Program-made: the position numbers and the translations under genes | The notes under the pieces: generated by a model | Seen by the model: the letters and a program-made list of their open reading frames with translations, nothing else | Told to the model about the DNA's origin: nothing | Database searches by the model: none | Part shown: piece after piece, positions 33,662 through 42,197 of the stretch | How positions within the stretch are numbered: position 1 is the stretch's first letter | Layout of the letters: every line of letters starts with the position of its first letter | Assembly (NCBI RefSeq): GCF_030997045.1 | Contig: NZ_CP116899.1 | Location: forward strand, 2,801,501 to 2,865,500 | Direction: 5' to 3' | Source of the DNA: Microbulbifer sp. TB1203 | Lineage (GTDB): Bacteria; Pseudomonadota; Gammaproteobacteria; Pseudomonadales; Cellvibrionaceae | DNA: 64,000 nucleotides

Positions 33662-36397
33662 CTACTGGGACTTGGGCACCTCCACAGTCGCCGAAGCTTC
33701 CGCCGCATTGTCTGAACCGTCCACCGCGGTATAGGTCACCGTGTAGATACGGCCACTGCCTCCCCCGGCGCGCTCGCTACGCAGGCTGAACTCCAGATCG
33801 GCAGTTCCCAGTTCAACGCCGACGATATCCGGCGCGGTATTGCCGTCGCCCTGGCCGTTCTCCGGCTCATTGCTGACTGCCTGGGTGAGTGTGAAATCCA
33901 CTACCGGGCAGTTGTCGGTGGCCACCACCGAGGCCTGGATCGGCACCAGCTTGTGATTGGGCGGCCACAGTGTATCCCGGTCGAGCGCAACATCGATTTC
34001 CGGCGGGGTGTCGTCGACGATCAGCGCCTCGGCAAAATCGCTGGTCGATGTCCCACAGGCATCGGTAGCAGTCACGCTGATCGAAAGCTGCGCCGGCGAG
34101 CTGAGCAAGTCGGAAACCTGCACACTGCCGGTCACATTCACTTGATTGGAGTCAACCTGGACGACGTTGATGGTCGGCGGGCCGAGGGTGAAGTTGTCCA
34201 CGACCTTGAACAGCTCCACCTCCACATCGGCCGCATTCAGCCCGCAACTGTCGACGGCCTCCGCGCTGAACTGCACCGTAAACTCACAGTTGTCATCCAC
34301 GGAACCGCCAGCGGTGCTCACCTGCACCGCGGGCGGCGTATTGAATACGGTCAGGTTTTCGTTGTTGACGTCGAAGAAAATGTTGTCGACCGACTGCAGC
34401 TTGATCCGCCCCTCGCCGCCCAATTGACAGGGCACGGTGAAACTGTCGGCGCCGTCGTTGGCGATGAGCCCGGTCAGCGGCGTATCGAAATTCAGACCGC
34501 CGTCGATGGAGAACAGCGCTTCCACTTGTGGCGCCACCGATCCGCCGCCCACCTGCCAGGTCAGGGGCACCGCGCAGCCGGCTTCCAGCGCACCGCTGTT
34601 GGGAGCGATGATAAAGAAGGGATCGCCCTGTACCTCGATATGCATGCTGTCGTAGGCGACTCCGCCACCGCCCATCAGGTTGTCGCGGGCGATCAGGCGG
34701 AAGTTCAGCTCGCGATCCATTTGCGGCAGTATCTCGCCGCGGCGGACTATATTGTCCAGCAGATCCGGCAAATGCGGCACGGTGCGCGAGGACTCGGCAG
34801 TGGGCGGGACGGAACGAATGATGGGGCCGTCGCCCGGATCGGTATTGATCGGCCGCTGGACCTCGGCGCGATCGAACTGCTCCCAGTTGAACGTCAACGG
34901 CTCGCTGTCCATGCCTGTGCCGGTGAGCATGAACGGCGTCTGGCGCGGGATGGTGTAATCGGGACCTGCGTTCACCGTCGGCGGCGTATTGCCGGTATTG
35001 ACCAGGGTGCCGCAGCTGGCACCGTCGCCGTTGAACACATTGTCGACTATCTCGTCGAAGCTTCGCGAGTGAAAGTAGGAGCCGGCGGGCACCACGCTGG
35101 TATCGACGTTGTCGTTCTGTAGCGGAGGCGGTGGGGGCGGCGGCGGGTCTCCGGCCTGGTCCGCACAATTGCCTCGGTAGGACATGCGCGTAGTGCCGCT
35201 GCCCGGCTCGTAGCCGCTCTCACTGTTGCCTGCCTGGAACTCGTTAAGGGTGCAACTTCCGGCCTGGCCGGTAAAGGTGTGGCGCGCGCCCAACTGGTGG
35301 CCCACCTCGTGCGCCAGCAGGCCGCTGGCGCTGTTAGCACCGTTGTTGCCCATCTTGCCGGCACCGCGCGCCTTTTGATGGTCGGCGAGACAGACAACAT
35401 ACCAGGCACAACCGTTGGCACCGCCACCGCTGCGCGCAGCGAACAGGAAACCCAGGTCGTAGTCGCCCTCCTCGATATCGCCGTTCGCATCGAGATTCTG
35501 CATATTGGTGCGGTTGGCCTGGCGCAGGGTACAGGCGCTGTCGGAGTTGTCGAACGGGTCCGTACCCGGATCGTCGTAGAGCAGGTCCAGGCTGGCCGCG
35601 GCCAGAACCAGACGTACACTCACCTCCGGTTCGAACACGGCATTGGCACCGATAAGATCGACGACCAACGAGAAAATAACACTGAGGTCATTATTGCCGC
35701 GCGCCTGATAGAACTCGCCGGTGGTGGATGCAGCCAGGCGATAGATACGCAGCTGCTCGCCGGCCAGCAATTGTGCGGCATTCGCGACGGCACCGAGCGG
35801 GGCCAGGGGTACCGGGGGAATGTCGCCCTCCCCCATATGGGGATCGTGCTCGATCACATTCGCACCGTCCGTGCGGTTGCGGTCGAGATAGCTCACGTAG
35901 ACTCGCCCGGTGGCCGTCTCTACCGGCTGTATCCACCGTATATCCGGCCCGTCCATCGCGGCCAGGTGCACCCCGTCGGGACCCACCGCGATATGGCCCG
36001 CAACACCCTCGCCGGAAAAGACATAGGTTTTGATCTGCGGAAACTGGCTGGCGAGACTCCCCTCCATCATCTGGCTTTGCGCAACAGAGACCTGGGCAAA
36101 CCGGCCACTCGCGAGGGGTATCCAGAGCTGTACCTGTGGAGGAATTGGACCAAAGTCTTCGCGGGGCGCAGCGGCCAGGAGGGAATCCAGCAGCGCGGCA
36201 TCGAGACTCAGCGCCGTGAATTCCGTGGGGGCACTGTAACGCGGGGGAAATTCGACCTCTTCCAGGATCTGCCACAGATCGTCGGGAGAGTCTCCCGGCA
36301 GCGTGGTCTGCCCCCATACGGGCAAAGAAACGATTATCGTGGAAATCAGCGCAACCAGAAACAGCCGGCGACGCACGATGGACAGGCGGCTAATCAT
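33662..36397 (-). CDS. Secreted reprolysin-like (M12) metalloprotease with Ig-like C-terminal domains
   Basis: 911 residues. Signal peptide at the N-terminus (LFLVALISTIIVSLPVWG). The zinc motif HEVGHQLGARH at about 363-373 is the extended HExxHxxGxxH of metzincins. A proline run (seven or more Pro) near 418 follows the catalytic domain, then PKD/Ig-like beta modules, and the last ~120 residues contain TLWPPNHKLVPI, which recurs in secreted bacterial HYR/adhesion-type modules. Probably an extracellular protease or adhesin of a polymer-degrading bacterium. Monocistronic. Confidence 0.85.
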   Translation of the reverse strand: MISRLSIVRRRLFLVALISTIIVSLPVWGQTTLPGDSPDDLWQILEEVEFPPRYSAPTEFTALSLDAALLDSLLAAAPREDFGPIPPQVQLWIPLASGRFAQVSVAQSQMMEGSLASQFPQIKTYVFSGEGVAGHIAVGPDGVHLAAMDGPDIRWIQPVETATGRVYVSYLDRNRTDGANVIEHDPHMGEGDIPPVPLAPLGAVANAAQLLAGEQLRIYRLAASTTGEFYQARGNNDLSVIFSLVVDLIGANAVFEPEVSVRLVLAAASLDLLYDDPGTDPFDNSDSACTLRQANRTNMQNLDANGDIEEGDYDLGFLFAARSGGGANGCAWYVVCLADHQKARGAGKMGNNGANSASGLLAHEVGHQLGARHTFTGQAGSCTLNEFQAGNSESGYEPGSGTTRMSYRGNCADQAGDPPPPPPPPLQNDNVDTSVVPAGSYFHSRSFDEIVDNVFNGDGASCGTLVNTGNTPPTVNAGPDYTIPRQTPFMLTGTGMDSEPLTFNWEQFDRAEVQRPINTDPGDGPIIRSVPPTAESSRTVPHLPDLLDNIVRRGEILPQMDRELNFRLIARDNLMGGGGVAYDSMHIEVQGDPFFIIAPNSGALEAGCAVPLTWQVGGGSVAPQVEALFSIDGGLNFDTPLTGLIANDGADSFTVPCQLGGEGRIKLQSVDNIFFDVNNENLTVFNTPPAVQVSTAGGSVDDNCEFTVQFSAEAVDSCGLNAADVEVELFKVVDNFTLGPPTINVVQVDSNQVNVTGSVQVSDLLSSPAQLSISVTATDACGTSTSDFAEALIVDDTPPEIDVALDRDTLWPPNHKLVPIQASVVATDNCPVVDFTLTQAVSNEPENGQGDGNTAPDIVGVELGTADLEFSLRSERAGGGSGRIYTVTYTAVDGSDNAAEASATVEVPKSQ

Positions 36398-36743
36398 TTT
36401 TATTCTCCGGGTGATTTAGGGAAAACAGCGATTGCTTTTATGTAGGTTTTTTCACAAGCCGAGACGGGTAAATACCCGCACAATCGACTTCTGATCCGGA
36501 GATATTAGTTCAGTGAAAGGATTGCAAACCGCAGGGGAAAAATACTCTGACAGAACTGCCAACAGGTACGCCAGAATTGGCGGTGCTATCGTCGCCTGGA
36601 GAATGGGGATAATTTCGGGGGAGAGCCACGCTAACCCAATACGGTTAAGTTAGGGGGAATCTTCCTGTAGGAGCCTGCTTGCAGACGAACAAGAACGTAG
36701 CTCCGTAGCCATTCGCCTGCAAGCAGGCTCTTACAACAATGGC
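36398..36743. other. Intergenic region upstream of the reprolysin gene
   Basis: 346 bases. Contains a family D palindromic repeat at 36665-36736 immediately downstream of rtcA. The remaining ~260 bases, upstream of the protease, show no ORF or RNA gene; the protease promoter is presumably near 36400-36480. Confidence 0.45.
36665..36736. repeat. Palindromic intergenic repeat, family D (CTGCTTGCAGGCGAA type)
   Basis: Arms TGTAGGAGCCTGCTTGCAG and CTGCAAGCAGGCTCTTACA around GAACAAGAACGTAGCTCC. The right arm ends 8 bases before the rtcA stop. Related copies: 44345 and 46361. Confidence 0.8.
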
Positions 36744-37787
36744 TTAACTCAACAGCGTTGACGCCACCTCAATCCGGTACAGACCCTGCCAAGGCTCGAC
36801 GCTGAACCTGACCGGCAGGAACTGCTCGACAAGCCACATCACCGTGCGCGTGTGCTCACTCACCTTCCGCACTGCGAATCGTGAGGTCCCCTGTGCCTGC
36901 GCCGCATAGATCAGCAGTTGGTCGCAGGCATGAATATCAATGGCCGCACCCGCCTCCAGTTCTGCGCGCAGCGCATAGCCGGCGTCTTCCCCCAAACGCT
37001 CGGCCGGTACGCCGCGCTCCGCCACCGTTGCCGCCCCCAGCACGCTGTTTTCGGTTTCGGCGGTCAGCACCAGAGCCCCGCCCGTGCCGAATGCCTCGGT
37101 GTCTCCCAACACTCTGGTTTCAATCTGCACATCGAAATCAGCCAGCACAGAGCGTGCCGCGGCGGCCATGCGCTCGGGGATATGCAGCGGCAGGTGTGCG
37201 ACGTGGGATACACCGCTGATCCGCAGCAACGCGCCGGGCGCCTCCGCCAGCAGCGGCCACGGTGCGCTGCACGGCTCCACCCGCATCTGCACCAGTCCAC
37301 CGCCCTTCGGGTAGTAACCGTGGCGGACCGATTCGACGTGTACCCGGACTCCCATGCGGGCGAGCCAGGGCAGAAAGACCAACCGCAGGTAATCCACCGG
37401 CGGGGCCATCCTCACGTCGGTTCCGCCGGTGATCGACAGGTGCACCGGGCCGTCCGCGTGAAGCGCCACCGGCAACAGTGCTTGCAGCACCAGCACAATG
37501 CTGCCCGCGGTACCGACATCGAAATGGTATTCGCCGCCGCGAATACGGCCCGGCTCGTAGTAAATCTCCGTCGCGCCGAGTTCGGCGCCTTCAAGCGCGC
37601 CGCCACCAACTTCGGCCGCGGCCCGCAGCGCCGTCAGGTGCTGCGCCATCAACCCCGGCTTGGCCCGCCGGGCACGGATATTCCTGAGATGGAGCGGACG
37701 GCCGCTGATTGCGGCCAGGGCCACCGCGTAGCGGCTCAGCTGGCCGCCGCCCTCGCCGAAGCTTCCGTCGATGGCGAACCAGTTCAC
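36744..37787 (-). CDS. rtcA: RNA 3'-terminal phosphate cyclase
   Basis: 347 residues. N-terminal FAIDGSFGEGGGQLSRYA, GTAGSIVLVLQALLPVAL, VRHGYYPKGGGLVQMRVEP and the catalytic His in AAIDIHACDQLLIYAA identify the RtcA family. It converts RNA 3'-phosphate to a 2',3'-cyclic phosphate with ATP. Overlap of 4 bases with the DUF72 gene upstream (ATGA) shows coupling. The usual partner rtcB (RNA ligase) is not adjacent, nor is the RtcR regulator. Confidence 0.9.
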   Translation of the reverse strand: MNWFAIDGSFGEGGGQLSRYAVALAAISGRPLHLRNIRARRAKPGLMAQHLTALRAAAEVGGGALEGAELGATEIYYEPGRIRGGEYHFDVGTAGSIVLVLQALLPVALHADGPVHLSITGGTDVRMAPPVDYLRLVFLPWLARMGVRVHVESVRHGYYPKGGGLVQMRVEPCSAPWPLLAEAPGALLRISGVSHVAHLPLHIPERMAAAARSVLADFDVQIETRVLGDTEAFGTGGALVLTAETENSVLGAATVAERGVPAERLGEDAGYALRAELEAGAAIDIHACDQLLIYAAQAQGTSRFAVRKVSEHTRTVMWLVEQFLPVRFSVEPWQGLYRIEVASTLLS

Positions 37788-38497
37788 CCCAGCAACTCCC
37801 TGAGTTCCAGGGCATTGCGCACGGCGTAGGCGGACTCGTCATTGTCGAAATAAACGTAGGCAGTACTCACCTGCTGATCCCGCAGCCACTCGGCCCAGTC
37901 TTCGAGCACTTCGGAATCGTAGTATCCGCGGTAAGTGTCCACGGGACCGTGCAGGCGCAGGTAGATAAAATCCGCGGTGACCTCCCGCGGGCTGGTAAAG
38001 CCGCCAAGGTCGTACACGCAGAAGGCGACGTTGAAATCCGACAGAATCTCCAGGACCTCGTCGCAGTGCCAGGTCCGGTCGCGCAGCTCGATTACGGCCC
38101 GCAAGCCTTTGGGCAAGACCTCCAGGAAATCCCTCAGCCGATCGGGATTGGCGTGCCAGCGCGGTGGCAATTGAAACAGCAGCGGCCCCAGCTTGTCCCC
38201 CAGCCCTTCGATGGCATCCAGCAGCGGCGGCAGGGTCTCCTCCGGCTCCTTCAGCTTCTTCATATGGGTGATATAGCGGCTCGCCTTGACCGCAAACCGA
38301 AAATCATCGGGAGTAGCATCGCGCCAAGTGGCGAAGTTTTCTGGCGTGGGAAGCCGGTAGAAACTGCGATTGATTTCCACGCTCTTCAAGCGTTCGGCAT
38401 AGAAAGCAAGCCAATGGGGTTCGGCCAGATCCTCGGGATAGAAACGCTCTCGCCAGTGCGGATACACCCAGCCGGACGTGCCTATATGAAATTGCAC
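37784..38497 (-). CDS. DUF72-family protein, coupled to rtcA
   Basis: 237 residues from GTG 38497, chosen because a strong GAGGGAGGAC lies just before it; the open frame runs back through a repeat element to 38614 but that part is not coding-like. The TIM-barrel-like motifs of DUF72 are present (FHIGTSGWVYPHWRERFYP, VEINRSFYRLP, LGPLLFQLPPRW, IELRDRTWH, YVYFDNDESAYAVRNALEL). Biochemical function of the family is unsettled. Its stop overlaps the rtcA start, so the two are likely to act on related substrates or simply be co-expressed. Confidence 0.85.
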   Translation of the reverse strand: MQFHIGTSGWVYPHWRERFYPEDLAEPHWLAFYAERLKSVEINRSFYRLPTPENFATWRDATPDDFRFAVKASRYITHMKKLKEPEETLPPLLDAIEGLGDKLGPLLFQLPPRWHANPDRLRDFLEVLPKGLRAVIELRDRTWHCDEVLEILSDFNVAFCVYDLGGFTSPREVTADFIYLRLHGPVDTYRGYYDSEVLEDWAEWLRDQQVSTAYVYFDNDESAYAVRNALELRELLG

Positions 38498-38581
38498 CTG
38501 GTCCTCCCTCACGGAAGAGAATGGCACTTCAAAACCCACGGACCGGGTCCGGCGCTCCCTGCCCAATCTTCCGGTAGCAAT

Positions 38582-38662
38582 TGTAGGATGGGCAAAGCGA
38601 AGCGTGCCCATCATTGCGGCAGAAGATGGGCACGTCGCTGCACTCCTTTGCCCATCCTACAA
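38582..38662. repeat. Palindromic intergenic repeat, family F, long form
   Basis: Left arm TTGTAGGATGGGCAAAG, right arm CTTTGCCCATCCTACAA, with GAAGCGTGCCCATCATTGCG between. Arms are 16-17 bases. Confidence 0.8.
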
Positions 38663-38674
38663 GCTGTTTCGAAT

Positions 38675-38722
38675 CGTCATACCGGCGCAGGCCGGTATCC
38701 AGTCTGCGCCCCCTGGGTTCAA
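38675..38722. repeat. Palindromic repeat, family B, overlapping the catalase stop codon
   Basis: CGTCATACCGGCGCAGGCCGG, then TATCCAGTCTGCGCC, then CCCTGGGTTC. The TGA stop of catalase (- strand) falls inside the terminal GGGTTCA of this element. Confidence 0.75.
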
Positions 38723-40164
38723 CTACCCCTCACCCCCTTCTCGATCCGGTCGCCAACATCCTTGTCGATATTGCGCCAGTACTCGAAGGCGCGCTTGAGG
38801 ACTTCCTCGGAAACCCCCGCCTTCAAATGGCCCACCACATTGGACACCAGCCGATCCCGCGCCGCATCGTCCATCACCTTGCGCACCAGAGTACCCGGCT
38901 GGCCGAAATCGTCGTCTTCCTCGCGCAGGGTATAGGCCGCGTGCATAAACTCGCCGCTGGCCTCCCACTTCTCCGTATAGGTGTGATTGGCCTCCGGCCC
39001 ACCCTTGGAATTGGGCGCGTAAACCGGGTCGGACACGTTCTCCACCCGCATAAGCCCGTCCTTGCTGTAGCTGTGCACCGGGCACTTGGGCCGGTTCACC
39101 GGGATCTGCTTATAGTTCACGCCCATGCGCGCCCGGTGCGCATCCGCATAGGAAAAGACCCGCGCCAGCAGCATCTTGTCCGGGCTGAAGCCGATGCCGG
39201 GCACAACATTGTTGGGCTCGAACGCGGCCTGCTCGATCTCCGTGTGGAAGTCGGTGGGGTTGCGGTCCAGGGTCAGCCGGCCGACTTCCTGCAGCGGATA
39301 GTCGCCGTGCGGCCACACCTTGGTCAGGTCGAAGGGATTGAAGCGGTAATCCTCCGCCTCCTCGAACGGCATTATCTGCACCTTCAGGGTCCAGCTGGGG
39401 TAATCGCCATTGGCGATAGACTCAAACAAATCGCGGCGGTGGACATCGGCGTCCTCACCCGCTAGGCGATCGGCATCCTCCTGGGTCAGGAAGTCATTGC
39501 CCTGGTCCGTTTTGAAGTGATACTTGATCCAGAAACGCTCGCCCTTGGCATTGACCCACATATAGGTGTGGCTGGAGTAACCGTTCATATGCCGGTAACT
39601 CTTCGGAACACCGCGATCCCCCATCAAAATAGTCACCTGGTGTGCCGACTCCGGCGACAGGGTCCAGAAATCCCACATCATATCGTGATCTCGCAGACCG
39701 GAGTCCGCACGGCGTTTCTGGGAGCGGATAAAGTGCTGGAACTTCATTGGATCGCGGACGAAGAAAACCGGCGTGTTGTTCCCCACCATGTCGTAATTGC
39801 CCTCGGTGGTATAGAACTTCAGCGCAAACCCGCGCGGATCACGCCAGGTATCCGGGCTGCCCCGCTCGCCGGCCACGGTGGAAAAGCGGATCAGCGTATC
39901 CGTCCTGGTACCCGGCTGGAATACCGCCGCCTTGGTATAGGCGCTGACATCCTGTGTCACCTCGAAATAGCCGAAGGCGCCCGATCCCTTGGCATGGGGC
40001 TGCCGCTCCGGAATCCGCTCCCGGTTGAAATTCGCCATCTGCTCGATCAGGTAGTGGTCCTGCAAAAGAACCGGGCCATCCGGCCCGACCGTCAGGGAGT
40101 GCTCGTCACTGGCTACGGGGATACCGGCATCGTTGGTCGTGCGGCTGCGGTCGTCTTTTTTCAC
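38719..40164 (-). CDS. Catalase (heme, small-subunit clade)
   Basis: 481 residues, typical of small-subunit catalases. The active-site His is in RIPERQPHAKGSG (His57), the Asn in MVGNNTPVFFVRDP, and the heme-ligand Tyr in RVFSYADAHRARMG. It splits hydrogen peroxide into water and oxygen in the cytoplasm. The last codon region (KGVRGS stop) abuts a palindromic repeat, so its very C-terminus may be altered. It is the first annotated gene left of the cassette-like island. Confidence 0.93.
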   Translation of the reverse strand: MKKDDRSRTTNDAGIPVASDEHSLTVGPDGPVLLQDHYLIEQMANFNRERIPERQPHAKGSGAFGYFEVTQDVSAYTKAAVFQPGTRTDTLIRFSTVAGERGSPDTWRDPRGFALKFYTTEGNYDMVGNNTPVFFVRDPMKFQHFIRSQKRRADSGLRDHDMMWDFWTLSPESAHQVTILMGDRGVPKSYRHMNGYSSHTYMWVNAKGERFWIKYHFKTDQGNDFLTQEDADRLAGEDADVHRRDLFESIANGDYPSWTLKVQIMPFEEAEDYRFNPFDLTKVWPHGDYPLQEVGRLTLDRNPTDFHTEIEQAAFEPNNVVPGIGFSPDKMLLARVFSYADAHRARMGVNYKQIPVNRPKCPVHSYSKDGLMRVENVSDPVYAPNSKGGPEANHTYTEKWEASGEFMHAAYTLREEDDDFGQPGTLVRKVMDDAARDRLVSNVVGHLKAGVSEEVLKRAFEYWRNIDKDVGDRIEKGVRGS

Positions 40165-40287
40165 GGCGCTGTGTCCTCTGTCACTTAAACCGTCTTTTCC
40201 ATCAGGCGTCAGACAGAGGATACGATAGTGCAGTATTGGAGTCCTTGGAGGGGATTTTGCGCAAATGATTAAATTTTTAATTCTTTA

Positions 40288-40593
40288 CTAATCTCCGCCC
40301 CCTGCATCTCCACCGCCGAAATCTCCACCATGAAGATCCCCACCCCAGGAACCAGAGCAAACATCTTGCCCCGCTGCTTCGCCAGTAGATTTATATTTTG
40401 GAGTGGAATCAGTTATCCCAGAAAAGCAGATCACAGTTATTGCACCCACAACCGGAATAAATAATACGAGCAGACATTGAAGGACTTTTTGTTCTTTTGT
40501 AGCATACTCTGACCGAATGGAGCGATAGATGGCATAAAGATTTAAAGCCATCAACAGGCCAACGGCTAGACACAGAATAAATTCTGTCTTCAT
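40288..40593 (-). CDS. Small membrane protein with Gly/Asp tail (101 aa), cassette-like island
   Basis: 101 residues. Two membrane helices (about 5-25 and 40-60), then KSTGEAAGQD and a tail GGDLHGGDFGGGDAGGGD rich in Gly, Asp and His, possibly metal-binding. Base composition is clearly AT-richer than the neighbouring catalase. No family recognised. It is the last ORF of the island described under findings. Confidence 0.55.
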   Translation of the reverse strand: MKTEFILCLAVGLLMALNLYAIYRSIRSEYATKEQKVLQCLLVLFIPVVGAITVICFSGITDSTPKYKSTGEAAGQDVCSGSWGGDLHGGDFGGGDAGGGD

Positions 40594-40630
40594 AGAAATT
40601 TAACCTTGCCTACAGGGGCACTTGTTCCTC

Positions 40631-40741
40631 TTAACACGCCCTGTCTTGGCTTCTTCGGTTCAGTGAAAGACGGCCATCCTGACAAAGGGGGCAAGGTATT
40701 TTACAGCATAAATTGTAGGTTTCTGGGATAGAGTCATTCAT
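40631..40741 (-). CDS. Possible mini-protein with Cys-rich centre (36 aa)
   Basis: ATG at 40741, stop TAA at 40631. Residues include LCCKIPCPLC, four Cys as CC and CPLC, which could bind zinc. The start lies ~20 bases after the putative attC site at 40761-40882, as a cassette gene would. No ribosome site is convincing, so this may be a chance ORF. Confidence 0.3.
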   Translation of the reverse strand: MNDSIPETYNLCCKIPCPLCQDGRLSLNRRSQDRAC

Positions 40742-40760
40742 AATCTGCCCTATTCGGAGT

Positions 40761-40882
40761 TGGCTAACGGCCGATTAGTAGCAGCCGGAGCATACTTAGG
40801 CGGCCGCCACACCTGCATTTTTCGCGGCGGCTACAACTGCTTGTATAAGTGTGAGCACAAGCAATCCCGTCCGATGTTTAGT
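40761..40882 (-). other. Putative attC-like site 4
   Basis: On the - strand it runs from a CTAAAC core to a CGTTAGCC core, with CATCGGAC and AATCGGCC boxes inside and two internal hairpins (GCTTGT / ACAAGC, and GCCGCC / GGCGGC). It lies between two small ORFs. Identification by eye; the outer cores are imperfect. Confidence 0.45.
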
Positions 40883-40918
40883 GATTGGCTAAAGCAGGCC
40901 ACCTCGCTGCTGAACAGC

Positions 40919-41230
40919 CTATATGCTGCCACATTTTGGTAAAACACCTAAATCTTCATGGTCCAAAGTGAGCGCATCACAACCTCCACCAAGACCGCGA
41001 TATTTCTTACCCTCTCCTTCTCCCAAATACCAGCAAGAACAAGACTCTTCAACAATTGAAGTTGTAGGGAATATCGGAAAAGAACAAATTGGGCCCTTAT
41101 CCAGAATAGAAAATTCTATACCTTTAGCCATTTCTGACTCTTGAACATGAACCAGATTATACATAAAAGCAAAGACTAGAAACGTGGTTAAGCACCCAAG
41201 GCCAAAACTAATTATTAATTTTATTTTCAT
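40919..41230 (-). CDS. Small membrane-anchored protein, Cys-rich (103 aa), cassette-like island
   Basis: 103 residues. N-terminal helix (LIISFGLGCLTTFLVFAFMY), then about 75 residues probably outside the membrane with six Cys (ICSF, ESCSCWYLGEGEG, GGGCDALTLDHEDLGVLPKC), suitable for disulfides. AT-rich, weak ribosome site. No family recognised. Flanked on both sides by attC-like structures. Confidence 0.5.
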   Translation of the reverse strand: MKIKLIISFGLGCLTTFLVFAFMYNLVHVQESEMAKGIEFSILDKGPICSFPIFPTTSIVEESCSCWYLGEGEGKKYRGLGGGCDALTLDHEDLGVLPKCGSI

Positions 41231-41244
41231 AAAATATATTAAAA

Positions 41245-41354
41245 ATCCGCCGCGTTCAGCCGCAGCTTATTTTGTGCGCCTTTTGTGCGAAAATTGGAGC
41301 GACCGCGCAAAAGGTGCGCAAAGTAAACTGTCGGCCTGCAGAGCAGGTATACAC
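41245..41354 (-). other. Putative attC-like site 3 (degenerate)
   Basis: On the - strand: GTATACC ... GCTCTGCAGGCCGAC, an internal hairpin TGCGCACCTTTTGCG / CGCACAAAAGGCGCA, then CTGCGGCTGAACGCGGCG. Lacks the terminal GTTA, so integrase function is doubtful. Confidence 0.35.
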
Positions 41355-41370
41355 GAACACCGCAGAGCAC

Positions 41371-41694
41371 CTATATTCTGCTCTCTTGCTTTGACTCTAC
41401 AGAAACTACTTTGTTGTTCTCTATGGTTACTACAACCAAAGACATGCCGCCAAGAGAGCTAGGAAGGCGATACGTTAAAATTTCTCTTTTTATTGGGGTT
41501 CCGCCTGCTCCTTCATCTACAGCGATAGTTTCTACCTCTTGAAACATTGGAGCTCCGGCTATATAGATAATTTCCTGCTTGCTCTTCCCTTCTAGGATGA
41601 GTTTTCCATTTGGAAGCCGGAATGATCCATTGGCATGCGCAGAGAAAGCTATTGCGACGATAACTCCAAATAATGCGATTTTTATTTTTTTCAT
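41371..41694 (-). CDS. Small exported protein, DUF2845-like (107 aa), cassette-like island
   Basis: 107 residues from ATG 41694, where GGAG lies 8 bases upstream; an ATG 21 bases earlier is the alternative. Signal peptide MKKIKIALFGVIVAIAFSAHA. The mature region (FRLPNGKLILEGKSKQEIIY, GAPMFQEVETIAVDEGAG, LVVVTIENNKVVSVES) resembles the small beta-rich DUF2845/BamE-like secreted proteins. AT-rich compared with the chromosome around it. Confidence 0.55.
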   Translation of the reverse strand: MKKIKIALFGVIVAIAFSAHANGSFRLPNGKLILEGKSKQEIIYIAGAPMFQEVETIAVDEGAGGTPIKREILTYRLPSSLGGMSLVVVTIENNKVVSVESKQESRI

Positions 41695-41728
41695 TTTTTG
41701 TGCTCCATTCTTCATTACTTAATTGTGT

Positions 41729-41870
41729 GTATAACATTGCCAGCCGGGGTGGCCTGCGCTGTTTATGCGCGCAGCGCATAGCGTAGGCCGTCCCGCGGAG
41801 GCGCGGAGCGCCGGAGCGCCGGAGCGCCGGAGCGCCGGAGCGCCGGAGCGGACAGCCTGGCCTGATTAAT
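41729..41870 (-). other. Putative attC-like site 2 with expanded terminal structure
   Basis: On the - strand: ATTAATC then AGGCCAGGCTGTCC ... GGCCACCCCGGCTGGCA then ATGTTATA. The two ends are imperfectly complementary (TAA-n-GCCAG). The long middle contains a second hairpin (GGCCTACGCTATGCGC / GCGC ... GCGCAGGCC) and five 8-base repeats. Confidence 0.5.
41807..41851. repeat. 8-base tandem repeat (AGCGCCGG x5)
   Basis: Five perfect head-to-tail copies of AGCGCCGG at 41807-41846 plus a partial sixth, inside the attC-like structure. Strongly GC against an AT-rich background. Confidence 0.9.
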
Positions 41871-41902
41871 TTTGATTGGCACTGTGCCCACCTTAAGCAG
41901 CT

Positions 41903-42070
41903 CTATACTTTAGTAGATTTGCGCTTGAAAAGCCGTGTCCAAAATATGCCTTCAAAAATTACACCTAGGACCAGGAAAATGACGCCGCCTGTCGGAATCC
42001 CGAATACATAACATGCAATTGCGGCAATGAGACACAGCAGCGTCAGCATCCATCTTTGTATCAACTTCAA
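41903..42070 (-). CDS. Tiny two-helix membrane protein (55 aa), cassette-like island
   Basis: Start set at TTG 42070 because AGGAG lies 6 bases upstream; the frame is also open to 42097 (nine more residues). Two membrane helices (LTLLCLIAAIACYVFGI and GVIFLVLGVIFEGIFW) and a basic tail FKRKSTKV. No family recognised; could be a small toxin-like or pump-accessory protein, but nothing proves it. Confidence 0.45.
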   Translation of the reverse strand: MKLIQRWMLTLLCLIAAIACYVFGIPTGGVIFLVLGVIFEGIFWTRLFKRKSTKV

Positions 42071-42112
42071 TACGTTCTCCTTTTTGATTTTCCACAATCA
42101 CTCGACTGAAAA

Positions 42113-42197
42113 CTTAACGTTGCCAACTGCGGCAGCCGCAACGCTTTTTGTGCGAAGCGCTTTGTGTAGGCTGTCCGCCAGGTTGGCCTGGTTATGT
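42113..42197 (-). other. Putative attC-like site 1 (best example)
   Basis: 85 bases. On the - strand the left end is CATAACCAGGCCAACCTGG and the right end CAGTTGGCAACGTTAAG; outer cores TAAC and GTTA are inverted, and GGCCAACC pairs with GTTGGC, with GCGGACAGCC against GGCTGCCGC. The centre forms a small hairpin (AAGCGCTTCGCAC). This is the layout of an integron attC recombination site. It lies between the 89-aa and 55-aa ORFs. Confidence 0.6.

Noticed and set aside
41807..41851. Possible CRISPR or satellite
   Set aside because: Unit of 8 bases, five copies, no spacers.
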